Shown here piece after piece: positions 42,917 to 52,335 of a DNA stretch of 54,350 nucleotides. The DNA is from Fidelibacterota bacterium (lineage in GTDB: Bacteria > Fidelibacterota > UBA8477 > JABMPR01). The notes under the pieces were generated by a model, which searched no databases, had not been told where the DNA came from, and saw nothing but the letters and a program-made list of their open reading frames with translations. A program made the translations under genes and the position numbers. Numbering within the stretch: the stretch's first letter is position 1; each line of letters opens with the position of its first letter. The DNA lies in contig JAJRSW010000123.1 in the NCBI GenBank assembly GCA_024278595.1, positions 1-54,350 on the forward strand, read 5' to 3'.

Positions 42917-44611
42917 ATGCTGCTTAATCCAACAAAATATGATATCAAACATTCTGACAAGCGCTTTCAGGAGATCGTTGAAAAGACGATCAACTTTTTT
43001 GAATCCAAAGGATTAGCTAAAATCAAAGAAGATGATAAGCATCGGATTTGGTATGCTGACTTTTTGGAGTTCGTAAAAAAGGAAGCTATTTTTGCCACCC
43101 TACTTAGACCAACTGAATATGGGGATCCAGATAGCCGCTGGGATACCTGGCGGATTGCCCACTATAGTGAGATTCTCGCCTTCTATGGATTGGCTTACTG
43201 GTATACTTGGCAGGTCTCCATTCTTGGTCTGGGTCCCATCTGGATGAGCAAAAATGAGCATTTGAAACAACTGGCCGGGAAACAGTTGCAGGAGGGTGAG
43301 GTGTTCGCTTTTGGCCTTTCAGAGAAAGCGCACGGCGCGGATATTTATTCAACTGAGATGTCACTGAAGCCCCTGGAAGATGGAACCTACCTGGCCAACG
43401 GGTCCAAATATTATATTGGAAATGGCAATGTGGCCAAGCTGGTCTCCACTTTTGGTAAAATGACGGATTCGGGCGACTATGTCGCTTTTGTGGCGAATTA
43501 TCAGCATGAAAACTATGAATGTGTAAAAAATATTGTTTCCAGTCAATCCTACGTGGCAGAGTATGCCTTAAACGATTATCCCATTGAAGAACAGGACATC
43601 CTCGCCAAAGGTCAGGAGGCCTGGGATACAGTCCTGAACACTGTAAATGTTGGTAAATATAACCTGGGCTGGGCTTCTATTGGTATGTCAACTCATGCAA
43701 TGTATGAAGCTATCGATCATGCCTCAAAACGAAGTCTTTACAACATGTACGTGACTGATTTCCCCCATGTCAAACAGTTGTTTGTGGACGCCTATTCCCG
43801 CTTGATCGCCATGAAACTTTTTGCATTGAGAGCGGCTGATTATATGCGGGTGGCCGGTCCGGACGATCGCCGTTATCTGCTTTTTAACCCGGTGGTGAAG
43901 ATGAAGGTTACGACCCAGGGTGAAGAGGTCATCGATCTTCTCTGGGATGTGATCGCAGCCAAGGGCTTTGAGAAGGACACCTTTTTTGAAATGGCTGCCA
44001 GAGATATCCGTGCTCTTCCAAAACTGGAGGGAACCGTTCACGTCAATGTGGCTCTTATTGTAAAATTTATGGCAAATTACTTTTTTAAACCAGCTGAATT
44101 TTCTGCAGTCGCTACCCAATCCCAAACAGCTAATGATGATTTTTTGTTCAACCAGGGAGCAGCCAGGGGATTGGGAAAGATTCAATTCCATAATTATCGA
44201 CTTGCATATGACAGTATGAACCTGCCTAATATACGCTTGTTCAAGAGACAGATCCGCCTGCTTAAATTGCTGCTGATCATGGCCAAGCCGAATCAGGCTC
44301 AACGAAAGGATGTTGATTTTCTACTATCCCTGGGAGAGCTCTTCACCCTGGTAGTTTATGGTCAGCTTATCATTGAAAATGCCAAGATCTATAACCTTGA
44401 GGATAATCTTCTGGATCAGATTTTTGATTTTATGGTGAGGGACTTTTCCAAGTTTGCTTTACAGTTATATTCAAAAACAGGCAGTACAAAAAGACAGATG
44501 CGTTTGTGTTCCATGATGATCAAAAAACCAGTTATCAACAAAAGATGTTTTGACTGGGTATGGAACAATGAGGTCTATGCTCTCAAAGATCAGTACAAAA
44601 TGCGTGACTAA
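42917..44611 (+). CDS. Acyl-CoA dehydrogenase family protein, unknown substrate
   Basis: A 564-residue flavoprotein-like chain, longer than ordinary acyl-CoA dehydrogenases (about 380). The FAD-domain middle is visible: VFAFGLSEKAHGADIYSTEM, YIGNGNVAKL and a GLSE-type glycine loop. The downstream helical domain has NVGKYNLGWASIGM and HVKQLF. Gene placement gives no pathway, and the catalytic base cannot be assigned. GAGGAAA lies just before the ATG. It is flanked on both sides by near-identical 60-bp repeats (42689 and 44729), which could mark a mobile or rearranged unit. Confidence 0.8.
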   Translation: MLLNPTKYDIKHSDKRFQEIVEKTINFFESKGLAKIKEDDKHRIWYADFLEFVKKEAIFATLLRPTEYGDPDSRWDTWRIAHYSEILAFYGLAYWYTWQVSILGLGPIWMSKNEHLKQLAGKQLQEGEVFAFGLSEKAHGADIYSTEMSLKPLEDGTYLANGSKYYIGNGNVAKLVSTFGKMTDSGDYVAFVANYQHENYECVKNIVSSQSYVAEYALNDYPIEEQDILAKGQEAWDTVLNTVNVGKYNLGWASIGMSTHAMYEAIDHASKRSLYNMYVTDFPHVKQLFVDAYSRLIAMKLFALRAADYMRVAGPDDRRYLLFNPVVKMKVTTQGEEVIDLLWDVIAAKGFEKDTFFEMAARDIRALPKLEGTVHVNVALIVKFMANYFFKPAEFSAVATQSQTANDDFLFNQGAARGLGKIQFHNYRLAYDSMNLPNIRLFKRQIRLLKLLLIMAKPNQAQRKDVDFLLSLGELFTLVVYGQLIIENAKIYNLEDNLLDQIFDFMVRDFSKFALQLYSKTGSTKRQMRLCSMMIKKPVINKRCFDWVWNNEVYALKDQYKMRD

Positions 44612-44689
44612 AGGCTATCCAGTTGCGGGAAATTTCTCTTTAATACCAATTAAACATCAAAACTGCATTCAACTTCTTCAGCTTTCCTC

Positions 44690-44788
44690 GTTTTTCCGGA
44701 GGCTGAGTTCGCCAAAGCCAAGGGATGTTGCCAAGGTGAGGACATTTCGTCCCTCGACTCCGCTCAGGATGACATGCTCAATGTCCGG
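44690..44788. repeat. Second copy of the repeat block, downstream of the acyl-CoA dehydrogenase-like gene
   Basis: Carries the TTCCGGAGGCTGAGTTCGCC module, then the same 60-bp stretch as at 42689-42748, with few mismatches and with the GGACATT...AATGTCC palindromic ends conserved. Confidence 0.75.
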
Positions 44789-44796
44789 GAAATGAC

Positions 44797-45738
44797 CTAA
44801 AACCGTTTGATGTAGGGGTGGCAGTAGGGTGTGCCGCCGGTCTTCTGGTAGTAGTCCTGGTGGTATTCTTCACCGCTGTAAAAGGTGCTGGCAGGTGATA
44901 ATTCTGTTACGACATCCAGCCCCTTTCCTTTCAAGATATCGATCAATCTTTTGGCAGTGGCTTGTTGCTCATCCGAGAAATAGAAAACTTCGGAGCGGTA
45001 CTGATCACCCAGGTCTGGACCCTGTCCATCTTCCTGAGTTGGATCATGGGTCTCGAAGAAGATCTTTGCCAAAGTCTCATAGTTCACCAGGGTCGGATCA
45101 AAGATCACCTGGACCGCTTCAGCGTGCCCGGTTTGACCGGTACAGACCTGGCTGTAGGTTGGATTGGCAACATGCCCACCGGTATAGCCAACTTCAGTTG
45201 AAATAACGCCATCAATCTTTTTTAACTGATACTCAACACCCCAGAAACATCCTGAAGCAAAAATGGCTTTTTCCACAGGGACCTCCGCAGGTTCAAAATT
45301 TAAGGAAATGGAGTTAACGCAATGTCGGGTATTTTTGGGTGTGAAATTTTCACCTAAAAAGACATGACCCAAATGACCATCACAATTAGCACAAAGGATC
45401 TCGGTCCGCTGACCATCAGCATCAGTTACCCGCTTAACAGCTCCGGGAATTTCTTCATCAAAACTGGGCCAGCCGCACTGGGCATCAAACTTATCATTAG
45501 ACCGATAGAGTGGCGCATCACACTGTTTGCAAGTGTAAGTACCATCCTCATCATGGTCTTCGTACTTTCCGCTATAGGGTCGCTCAGTCCCCTTACTGAG
45601 GATAACGCGTTGTTCTTCAGGGGTTAACTTATTGTATTTCATAGGCTCCTGTGCCTGGCTGCAGTTAAAAAACAGCAAGCTAAAACTAAGGATGGACAGC
45701 GATTTTGAAACCTGTTTTGAGAGCCACGGGGATTTCAT
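44797..45738 (-). CDS. msrBA: Lipoprotein MsrB-MsrA fusion, peptide methionine sulfoxide reductase
   Basis: A 313-residue two-domain enzyme. An N-terminal signal peptide ends at a lipobox-like FFNC (Cys 26), so the enzyme is probably anchored in the periplasm or outer membrane. MsrB follows: CxxC zinc pairs CKQCDAPL and CANCDGHLGHVF, then the active-site Cys in RHCVNS. MsrA has its catalytic Cys in GCFWG and the DPT/GDQYRS/QDYY blocks. It repairs both diastereomers of methionine sulfoxide in exported proteins. The MsrB-MsrA order is one of the known fusion orders. No regulator is evident. Confidence 0.95.
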   Translation of the reverse strand: MKSPWLSKQVSKSLSILSFSLLFFNCSQAQEPMKYNKLTPEEQRVILSKGTERPYSGKYEDHDEDGTYTCKQCDAPLYRSNDKFDAQCGWPSFDEEIPGAVKRVTDADGQRTEILCANCDGHLGHVFLGENFTPKNTRHCVNSISLNFEPAEVPVEKAIFASGCFWGVEYQLKKIDGVISTEVGYTGGHVANPTYSQVCTGQTGHAEAVQVIFDPTLVNYETLAKIFFETHDPTQEDGQGPDLGDQYRSEVFYFSDEQQATAKRLIDILKGKGLDVVTELSPASTFYSGEEYHQDYYQKTGGTPYCHPYIKRF

Positions 45739-46189
45739 TTTTCACTACTCCTTAAATAGCTGCTTGCAAATATACATGTTGGAACTAACGATTCGTGATA
45801 AAAATTGTTCCATATTGGTCGTTGCGGAGCCCCCCTTTTTTTTCGAGAGTCATTTAAATGCCAACATGTTGACCGGAATGACTTATACCGATTGGACTTC
45901 AAAATTACGTATCAGTTTGATGAGCTTGCAAAAAGTATTTAGAAAACCACACAATGTGCCCTATAACCATTAAATACAACTACTTACGACAAATACACGT
46001 AAAGCAATAAATAACAACGCTCCGCGCCATTTCGAAGGGTGGTCCCTGAGCTCAGTCGAAGGACTCAATGCAAGGCTCTGCGAGAGGGACTTTCTGCGGG
46101 GGCGTCAAGTTTGAAAAATCTTGAAGATCGACAAACGAAAGAAGATTTTGAATTTATAGTGCCGTTTGGAAGTAAATTGGTATCAATAA
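45739..46189. other. Intergenic region with an inverted dispersed repeat
   Basis: No gene is seen. Positions 46031-46066 hold GAAGGGTGGTCCCTGAGC followed by TCAGTCGAAGGA, the reverse orientation of the tandem block at 50498-50555. Confidence 0.55.
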
Positions 46190-46219
46190 AAGAACGGCCC
46201 CCATCCGGGAGCCGTTCTT
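46190..46219 (-). terminator. Rho-independent terminator of the LPP20-type lipoprotein gene
   Basis: Perfect 9-bp stem AAGAACGGC / GCCGTTCTT (46190-46198 with 46211-46219) around a 12-nt loop. On the minus strand it is followed by a T-rich run. It lies 19 bp past the stop at 46239. Confidence 0.88.
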
Positions 46220-46238
46220 AATTCAAATAATGCAGGAA

Positions 46239-46838
46239 TTATTTTGTGCTACCCACTGCAGCTTCCAGTTCCTGGAAAGCTTGAGAGGCTTTGAATTCAG
46301 CATACAGAGCTTCTTCATTTTTAATGATGTTAACAACCTGGTTTGAAACAGCATCTTTTCTCAGACCCAGTTGAACATAAACCACCCAGCCGCCACCAGA
46401 TTTCTGGTAGGGATAGCGTTTTAAGACCGTCACGCCATTTAGCGTATTATCAGTGACTGTTTTAGAGGTCGAGTGATAGAACTCTACGATCTGAGTGTTT
46501 TCATCCATGCCCGCTTCCTGGGTAAAACTTTTTACCTGGCTCTGAACATTGGCAGAAATTCGTTCGGACAATTCCACTTTACCAGCTTGTTTGGCTTTAT
46601 CGGTAGCAATGGCCATTTTTCTTGATTCACCCATGCCAACCGCATAGATATAGGTATCATCTTCTTCAGTGATGTTGATATACCAGTCTGGTAGATCACT
46701 AGGACCCTTTGGGTTAGCAGCAGCTTTCCGGCTGGGCATATCGTAGACAACAGATTCGGTTGCCGGCGGTTTGGAACCACAACTTACCACCACAAGCATG
46801 GTCAAAATAAATAACAAACCAAGTTTCAGTATTTTCAT
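46239..46838 (-). CDS. LPP20-type lipoprotein
   Basis: A 199-residue lipoprotein. The signal peptide ends with lipobox VVSC, and the mature chain (from CGSKPP) carries an LPP20-like domain: DLPDWYINI, YIYAVGMGES and a helix with KAKQAGKVELSERI. It also has a late WVVYVQLGL strand and a helical tail. The ATG at 46838 is preceded by AGGAGG. LPP20-like proteins sit at the outer membrane, and the family role is not well defined. A strong terminator follows. Confidence 0.87.
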   Translation of the reverse strand: MKILKLGLLFILTMLVVVSCGSKPPATESVVYDMPSRKAAANPKGPSDLPDWYINITEEDDTYIYAVGMGESRKMAIATDKAKQAGKVELSERISANVQSQVKSFTQEAGMDENTQIVEFYHSTSKTVTDNTLNGVTVLKRYPYQKSGGGWVVYVQLGLRKDAVSNQVVNIIKNEEALYAEFKASQAFQELEAAVGSTK

Positions 46839-46988
46839 AAATCCTCCTAATTGTTCAAGTTCATTTGGCGAAGCGAGGCGAATATACAATTATTATTAGT
46901 TTATTTAAGGAAAAACTTGGTATTAACAGGAATCTCCACTTACTTTAAACTCACCAAGTAAACCTCACGTAAAACAGATGGGATCATT

Positions 46989-49900
46989 ATGCACAAGATC
47001 AGTCTTGTCCTGCTTGCTATCTGCATGCAAGCCAGTGACATACGTATCTCTGAGGTCATGTCAAACCCCCAGGGATCTGAGTACGAAAATGAGTTCATAG
47101 AAATATACAATCCATCCGACCATGTGATTTATATCAATGGATGGATCCTGTCAGATGGCAATGGTATCGATACGCTCACGCACCTATCTGGTCCATTGGG
47201 GATATTGCCCATAAACTATGGACTGATCCTGGACCCGGGTTACAGTTTTGAGCTTGGACCCTACCTTGATCTAATTCCGGATAGCACACCGATCTATACG
47301 CTTGCTACGGATGCCAGCTTTGGCAGTGGGGGCCTGGCAAATTCGGGTGAATCAGTTATCATTTATAATCCGGACACATCAGAATTCAGCCAAATGAGTT
47401 GGTCCTCTGCTTCTGACAATGGCTTTTCATGGGAGCGTGTTTCATTGGATACACCTGATTCCCTGGCCGTTTGGCAGCAGGCACTGGTTGAAAACGGGAC
47501 GCCTGGTTTCAGAAACTCTGTGAGTCGCCCCCAACGGAATTTGAGTCTGAATACTATTGAAGTAACCAGAGCTACTGCCGGGGAATCAATTGAAGTCAGG
47601 GTGACAGTCCACAACTCAGGTGAGCAGTCGATCCCTGGTTTTAATCTCTCTGTATACCGGGATGAAAACCAGAACGAGATTTATGATGACGGTGAATGGG
47701 AGCTCTCCCTTGATCAATCAATACCGTTGGAGTCAGATCAGGTGTTTGACCTGACAGTGGTACTCTTCATCATGGAGCCTGGAATTCACCAAATAGAGAT
47801 GACTGTTTCGGCAGAGGGAGATGAGAATGCCAGTGATGACACGCTAAGATTTGAGGTTTTGGGAGCCTATCCTCCAGATATTGTAAGCATTACAGAAATA
47901 ATGTCCTCTCCCTCGCTTGAACAGGGCGGGGAGTGGATTGAGATCCAAAACCTTTCAGGAAATAGCGTTTCTCTACAGGGCTGGACCTTATCCGATGCCA
48001 ACCAGACCAGACATAAACTGGTTGATAGTCTTCTCCAGATTGAGGTAAATGGCTTCATCACCCTGTGTGCCCAACCGGAAGCCAGGGAATACTTCAGTCT
48101 TATTCCTGAGCAAGCACTCGTTCTAAATTCCTGGCCAACCTTGAATTCAGCGTCTGATTCTATCCGCCTTTTTGATGCTACTGGACAATTGGTGGCACGG
48201 GCATTTTACCGGGGTAGCTGGGGGAGTCCAGCTATTTCGCTTGAACGTCGACACCCCTCTCTTTTTCCGTTAGCCGAGTGGAACTGGGCGGCCAGTGAAC
48301 AACCGGATGGCGGGACACCATCCATGATAAATACCCAACAGTTGGAGTCCGTGGCCATCCAGATCGAAACCATCACAGCTGCTGGTGCTAACCTCATCGG
48401 TCCAGCATCGGTCCCCATAACCTTATGGTTTAGAAATGTTGGACTGGATCCCTTGCAGAGCCTGCAAATAGAAACCCATACCACGGCTGAATGGCAGGGC
48501 CTGTTGACCAGTTTTCAGACCGATTCAATGATTATTTCAAGCCATATTTTAGCAGCGGGGATCTCCACCGTATCCGTGAACATTTATCATGAGCAGGTTC
48601 TACTTGCCGATACTGCCCTGGGAGTGATTCTGGGGTTTCCACCAAAGCAGTTGGCTTTGAATGAAATCCACTATTTACCATCAGTGGATCAGGTCGAGTT
48701 TCTGGAATTCGTGAATATTGGTTCAGAAACCCTCAACCTGGAGGGCTGGGGCTACCAGGACCGCAGTGGGACCAGGGGGTTAGTAATATCACAGGTGTTG
48801 ATTCCACCGGACAGCATGATTTTGCTCTGTGGAGATGCCCTGGTGCTTCAAGACTGGACCGTTCCCCATAGCCCGGTTGTTGAACTAACGCCCTGGCCTT
48901 CTTTGAACAATACATCAGACTCTATCCTGATTTTTGATCCATTGGGAAGCCGACAGCTTGCCCATGCTTATTCCGCAAGTCAGGGGGGGGAAGCAGGTCG
49001 TAGTCTGGAGCGGTTGGCTTTATGGAAGCCTGCTGAGGAAAATAGCACCTGGGCAACTTGTCTGGATCCTACAGGGATAAGCCCAGGCAGACAAAACTCT
49101 GTGCAAGTGCCAGCTCATAATCTGGCACTGGTGGGTCTTTTTAGCTCTGATTCACTGGTTTGGATCGACGAAAGTTTTACAGTTCAAGTGGGGGTCACCA
49201 ACCCGGGACTCAACCCGGTTCAAAATGCCAGTCTTCGGGTAGGGGTTATCCAGGGAAGTGAGGAGCTGTCAGTTAAGGATGTATCCTTACCCAAGCTGGA
49301 TCCGGGTGATACGCTATTCTGGCCGGCCGAATTTGTCATCCAGCAATGCGGATGGGTAGATATTATGGCGGAGATCATATTTTCAGGTGATGAACAGGGG
49401 CAGGATGATGTGGCTTTCCGGAGATCATACATTTCCTGTAGCACATCTCCACTAATCATTAATGAAGTGCTGCCCGTGCCCCAGCCCGGTGAAGCAGAAT
49501 GGGTTGAGATCTATAATCGCAGTGGCCGGATAATTGATTTAAATGGTTGGCAATTATCTGATGCAAACCGGTCAAAACAAGGTCTGGCTGACAGCAGTAT
49601 CCTGATTCCGGGTGGCGGTTTTATCCTGCTTACGGGTGAGCAGGAACTGTTGTTTGATCTTCCAGTTGGATCTCTGGTTCTGCCAGTATCCGGTTTTCCC
49701 ACTTTAAACAATTCTGAGGATGCGGTGATCCTCTTTGATCCACAGAGCTTTAGTATGGACGAAATGTTCTATAACGACTTTACGGCAATAGCCGAAGGGC
49801 GTTCTCTGGAGCGGATCCGCTCTGAAACTACCGGATCTGACCCCCGAAACTGGGGTATTTGTGTGGCGGATGCAGCCGCCACCCCAGGACAGAAAAACAG

Positions 49901-50237
49901 TCTTGATCTAAAGGAATTACCGCCAGCACTCAGCATTAACCTTGACCCCAATCCATTTTCACCTAATGGCGATGGTCGGGATGATGAGCTGATCATTCAC
50001 TTTGAGTTGCCGGTTGAATACGGGTTGATGTCAGTGGTGATCTTTGATATGGCAGGTCGGCGGATCGCCGAGCCCATCCAGGCCAGGGCTGTCAGTCACC
50101 GAGGACAAGTAGTCTGGAATGGTACCGCAAGCTATGGGGGCGTTGCGGTGACAGGCCTATATATTTGCAGGGTGCTGGTTGATGATCAACTCGGCAATGT
50201 GACTGAAACATTGAAGAAAGTTTATCTGGTAAGATGA
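46989..50237 (+). CDS. Large surface protein with four lamin-tail domains
   Basis: A 1082-residue exported protein with a short hydrophobic signal (first 15 residues). Four lamin-tail (LTD) domains are marked by E-(W/F)-(I/L)-E-(I/F)-x-N...L/I-x-G-W-x-(L/Y)-(S/Q)-D signatures at about residues 35-57, 315-340, 570-595 and 837-860. Immunoglobulin-like linkers separate them (e.g. NLSLNTIEVT, NLALVGLFSS). The end is NPFSPNGDGRDD plus a FlgD-like beta module with GLYICRV, typical of FCB cell-surface anchor or gliding-like domains. LTDs in bacteria sit in secreted nucleases and adhesins; none of the catalytic HNH-type motifs are seen here. Likely an adhesive or structural surface protein. Confidence 0.87.
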   Translation: MHKISLVLLAICMQASDIRISEVMSNPQGSEYENEFIEIYNPSDHVIYINGWILSDGNGIDTLTHLSGPLGILPINYGLILDPGYSFELGPYLDLIPDSTPIYTLATDASFGSGGLANSGESVIIYNPDTSEFSQMSWSSASDNGFSWERVSLDTPDSLAVWQQALVENGTPGFRNSVSRPQRNLSLNTIEVTRATAGESIEVRVTVHNSGEQSIPGFNLSVYRDENQNEIYDDGEWELSLDQSIPLESDQVFDLTVVLFIMEPGIHQIEMTVSAEGDENASDDTLRFEVLGAYPPDIVSITEIMSSPSLEQGGEWIEIQNLSGNSVSLQGWTLSDANQTRHKLVDSLLQIEVNGFITLCAQPEAREYFSLIPEQALVLNSWPTLNSASDSIRLFDATGQLVARAFYRGSWGSPAISLERRHPSLFPLAEWNWAASEQPDGGTPSMINTQQLESVAIQIETITAAGANLIGPASVPITLWFRNVGLDPLQSLQIETHTTAEWQGLLTSFQTDSMIISSHILAAGISTVSVNIYHEQVLLADTALGVILGFPPKQLALNEIHYLPSVDQVEFLEFVNIGSETLNLEGWGYQDRSGTRGLVISQVLIPPDSMILLCGDALVLQDWTVPHSPVVELTPWPSLNNTSDSILIFDPLGSRQLAHAYSASQGGEAGRSLERLALWKPAEENSTWATCLDPTGISPGRQNSVQVPAHNLALVGLFSSDSLVWIDESFTVQVGVTNPGLNPVQNASLRVGVIQGSEELSVKDVSLPKLDPGDTLFWPAEFVIQQCGWVDIMAEIIFSGDEQGQDDVAFRRSYISCSTSPLIINEVLPVPQPGEAEWVEIYNRSGRIIDLNGWQLSDANRSKQGLADSSILIPGGGFILLTGEQELLFDLPVGSLVLPVSGFPTLNNSEDAVILFDPQSFSMDEMFYNDFTAIAEGRSLERIRSETTGSDPRNWGICVADAAATPGQKNSLDLKELPPALSINLDPNPFSPNGDGRDDELIIHFELPVEYGLMSVVIFDMAGRRIAEPIQARAVSHRGQVVWNGTASYGGVAVTGLYICRVLVDDQLGNVTETLKKVYLVR

Positions 50238-50594
50238 TCAGGCCTGTTTTAAAGGGGTATTCCATTTAGCCTGAATAATTCATAGCCACTAAGTCACGAA
50301 GGCACAAAGTTTTAAAAAATAGATGCTTAGCAAAAATTATCACTCACAGATGCAAATAATTCTGTTTAAAATGAACTTGTTCATAACTTTAATAATCTTC
50401 GTGGCTTAGTGTTTTCGTGGCAATAATTCATGAATAATGCAGGTTAGTTGACTCCGGACCTGGAAAGTACAGAGGGTTGGGTCAGAGATTCAAGTTATCA
50501 GGGACCACCCTTCGACGGGGCTCAGGGACCGCCCTTCGACGGGGCTCAGGGACCGCTGGCCGAAATGGCGCAGATCAAGTTGGGTCAAAATAAA
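50238..50594. repeat. Inverted CCACTAAG/CACGAA repeat and a tandem 24-bp repeat
   Basis: 50272-50436 is an imperfect inverted pair: GAATAATTCATAGCCACTAAG on the left and a GGCTTAGTGTTTTCGTGG / CAATAATTCATGAAT block on the right. It could fold in RNA after the LTD gene. 50508-50555 is two perfect 24-bp units (CCCTTCGACGGGGCTCAGGG plus ACCG). The small plus-strand ORF at 50448 is an artefact of these repeats. Confidence 0.75.
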
Positions 50595-50618
50595 AGAGCC
50601 CCGGAATTCCGCGGCTCT
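50595..50618 (-). terminator. Rho-independent terminator of the pnt operon
   Basis: AGAGCC at 50595-50600 pairs with GGCTCT at 50613-50618, and the inner palindrome CGGAATTCCG extends the stem. On the minus strand a TTTTATTTT run follows. It lies 27 bp past the pntB stop. Confidence 0.88.
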
Positions 50619-50644
50619 CTTGAAACAATCTGATCGACTAAAGG

Positions 50645-52033
50645 TTATTCGTCTGCTTTAAGGGCTTTCACCAATCCAGTAATGACTGCTTTGGCATCAC
50701 CAAACACCATCATGGTTTTGTCATCAAAGAACAAAGGGTTGGCTTCACCGGCAAAACCGGCACCCATGGAACGCTTCACGAACATAACGGTCCGGGCATA
50801 ATCCACATTCAGAATAGGCATGCCATAGAGGGGGCTGTCCTTCTTGGTCCGGGCTGATGGATTTACCACATCATTGGCGCCAATGATCAATGCGACATCT
50901 GTGTTCTGGAACTCATCATTGATATCATCCATTTCATAAAGAACGTCATAGGGTACATTGGCTTCCGCCAGGAGTACGTTCATGTGACCAGGCATTCGCC
51001 CGGCAACGGGATGGATCGCATATTTAACATCAATTCCCCGTGCTGTGAGAAGTTGATCCATTTCATGGAGAACATGCTGAGCCTGGGCCACAGCCAATCC
51101 ATATCCAGGAACGATAATAACTGATTGAACCGTGTCCATGATCATGGCGGCATCTTCAGCGGTATAGCGCATAACGGTCTTCTGCTCGCCACCACCAGGA
51201 GCACCGGCCTCTCCAGTGCTGTCATCTGTTCCAACTGCGCCAAAGAGCACATTGAATAGACTCCGATTCATGGCATCGCACATCAACTGAGTCAGGATTA
51301 ATCCTGAAGCCCCAACCAGAGCACCGGCTATGATCAATACGTTATTGGAGAGCACAAAACCCGTTGCTGAAGCAGCCAGGCCTGAATAGGAATTCAGGAG
51401 GGCGATCACTACAGGCATATCGGCACCACCGATGGGAATTACAAAGGTCACTCCAAAAATGGCGGCGACCCCGATGATCAGGAGCGCCCACATTTGAACA
51501 CTTGGTTCCATAACATTCATCACACCAAAGCCAATGGCTCCCAGCATAAGCAGGAGATTCAGGATCTGATGCATGGGTAATACCAGGGGTCTTCCAGGCA
51601 AAAGGCCTTGGAGTTTAGCATAGGCGATCAATGAACCAGTAAGTGTAACGGTACCAATAAAGAGACTTAGAATTACAGTGATATTTACATCCATAGCCTC
51701 AGTCCCGGTAAAGCGTATATATTCGGAATATGCTACCAGGGTTGAAGCCACACCACCAAACCCATTAAAGAGGGCCACCATCTGTGGCATGGAAGTCATT
51801 TCTATCCGCTTGGCAACTACGCCTCCAATGAGTCCACCGACAACCATACCGATAATGATTTGAGTTGGACCAACAATTCCGGAAATAATCAGCGTGATAA
51901 CAATGGCTAGTGCCATTCCAAACATGGCATACTGCATCCCTTTACGGGCTGTTTTGGCTGAACCCAACATCTTGAGGCTCAGGATAAACAGGACTGAAGC
52001 CAGGAGATAGGAGAACTGTTCCAGATACATCAT
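50645..52033 (-). CDS. pntB: NAD(P) transhydrogenase beta subunit
   Basis: A 462-residue PntB. The N-terminal half has eight or so membrane helices. The C-terminal domain III binds NADP(H): SVIIVPGYGLAVAQAQH, YAIHPVAGRMPGHMNVLLAEA (in parts), GANDVVNPSA and a conserved late MFGDAK. It uses the proton gradient to make NADPH from NADH, with PntAA and PntAB. The gene follows pntAB by 2 bp and ends at a terminator. Confidence 0.97.
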   Translation of the reverse strand: MMYLEQFSYLLASVLFILSLKMLGSAKTARKGMQYAMFGMALAIVITLIISGIVGPTQIIIGMVVGGLIGGVVAKRIEMTSMPQMVALFNGFGGVASTLVAYSEYIRFTGTEAMDVNITVILSLFIGTVTLTGSLIAYAKLQGLLPGRPLVLPMHQILNLLLMLGAIGFGVMNVMEPSVQMWALLIIGVAAIFGVTFVIPIGGADMPVVIALLNSYSGLAASATGFVLSNNVLIIAGALVGASGLILTQLMCDAMNRSLFNVLFGAVGTDDSTGEAGAPGGGEQKTVMRYTAEDAAMIMDTVQSVIIVPGYGLAVAQAQHVLHEMDQLLTARGIDVKYAIHPVAGRMPGHMNVLLAEANVPYDVLYEMDDINDEFQNTDVALIIGANDVVNPSARTKKDSPLYGMPILNVDYARTVMFVKRSMGAGFAGEANPLFFDDKTMMVFGDAKAVITGLVKALKADE

Positions 52034-52035
52034 GA

Positions 52036-52335
52036 TCAGGCTCCCTGCTCAGTTTTTTTGTCTTTTTTAAACATACCCAGCATACGATCAGTCACCATAA
52101 AACCACCGATCACATTGATCATGGCAAAGGCGATAGCAAAGACACCTAAAATGGTGCTCAACTCCCAATTATCTGAATTAGCTGCCAGCAGGGCCCCCAC
52201 GACTGTGATACCTGAAATGGCATTAGAACCGGACATTAAGGGAGTATGCAGTAGTGGTGGAACTTTTGTGATCAACTCAAAACCGATAAATACGGCTAAG
52301 GTGAAAACATAGATGGATACGATCAGGCTTTCCAT
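52036..52335 (-). CDS. pntAB: NAD(P) transhydrogenase alpha subunit, membrane part
   Basis: A 99-residue domain II fragment with three membrane helices (IYVFTLAVFIGFELI, the NAISGITVVGALLA segment and the VFAIAFAMINVIGGFMV helix). The separate alpha-1/alpha-2/beta layout is the one found in Rhodospirillum-type enzymes, in contrast to the two-gene E. coli form. It overlaps pntAA by 1 bp and precedes pntB by 2 bp, so stoichiometry is coupled. Confidence 0.95.
   Translation of the reverse strand: MESLIVSIYVFTLAVFIGFELITKVPPLLHTPLMSGSNAISGITVVGALLAANSDNWELSTILGVFAIAFAMINVIGGFMVTDRMLGMFKKDKKTEQGA

Noticed and set aside
45632..45973. 113-codon plus-strand frame
   Set aside because: It overlaps the start and signal peptide of the Msr fusion on the opposite strand and has no recognisable domain.
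50448..50633. 61-codon plus-strand ORF
   Set aside because: It is made by a tandem 24-bp repeat (a multiple of three) and a terminator, not by a gene.
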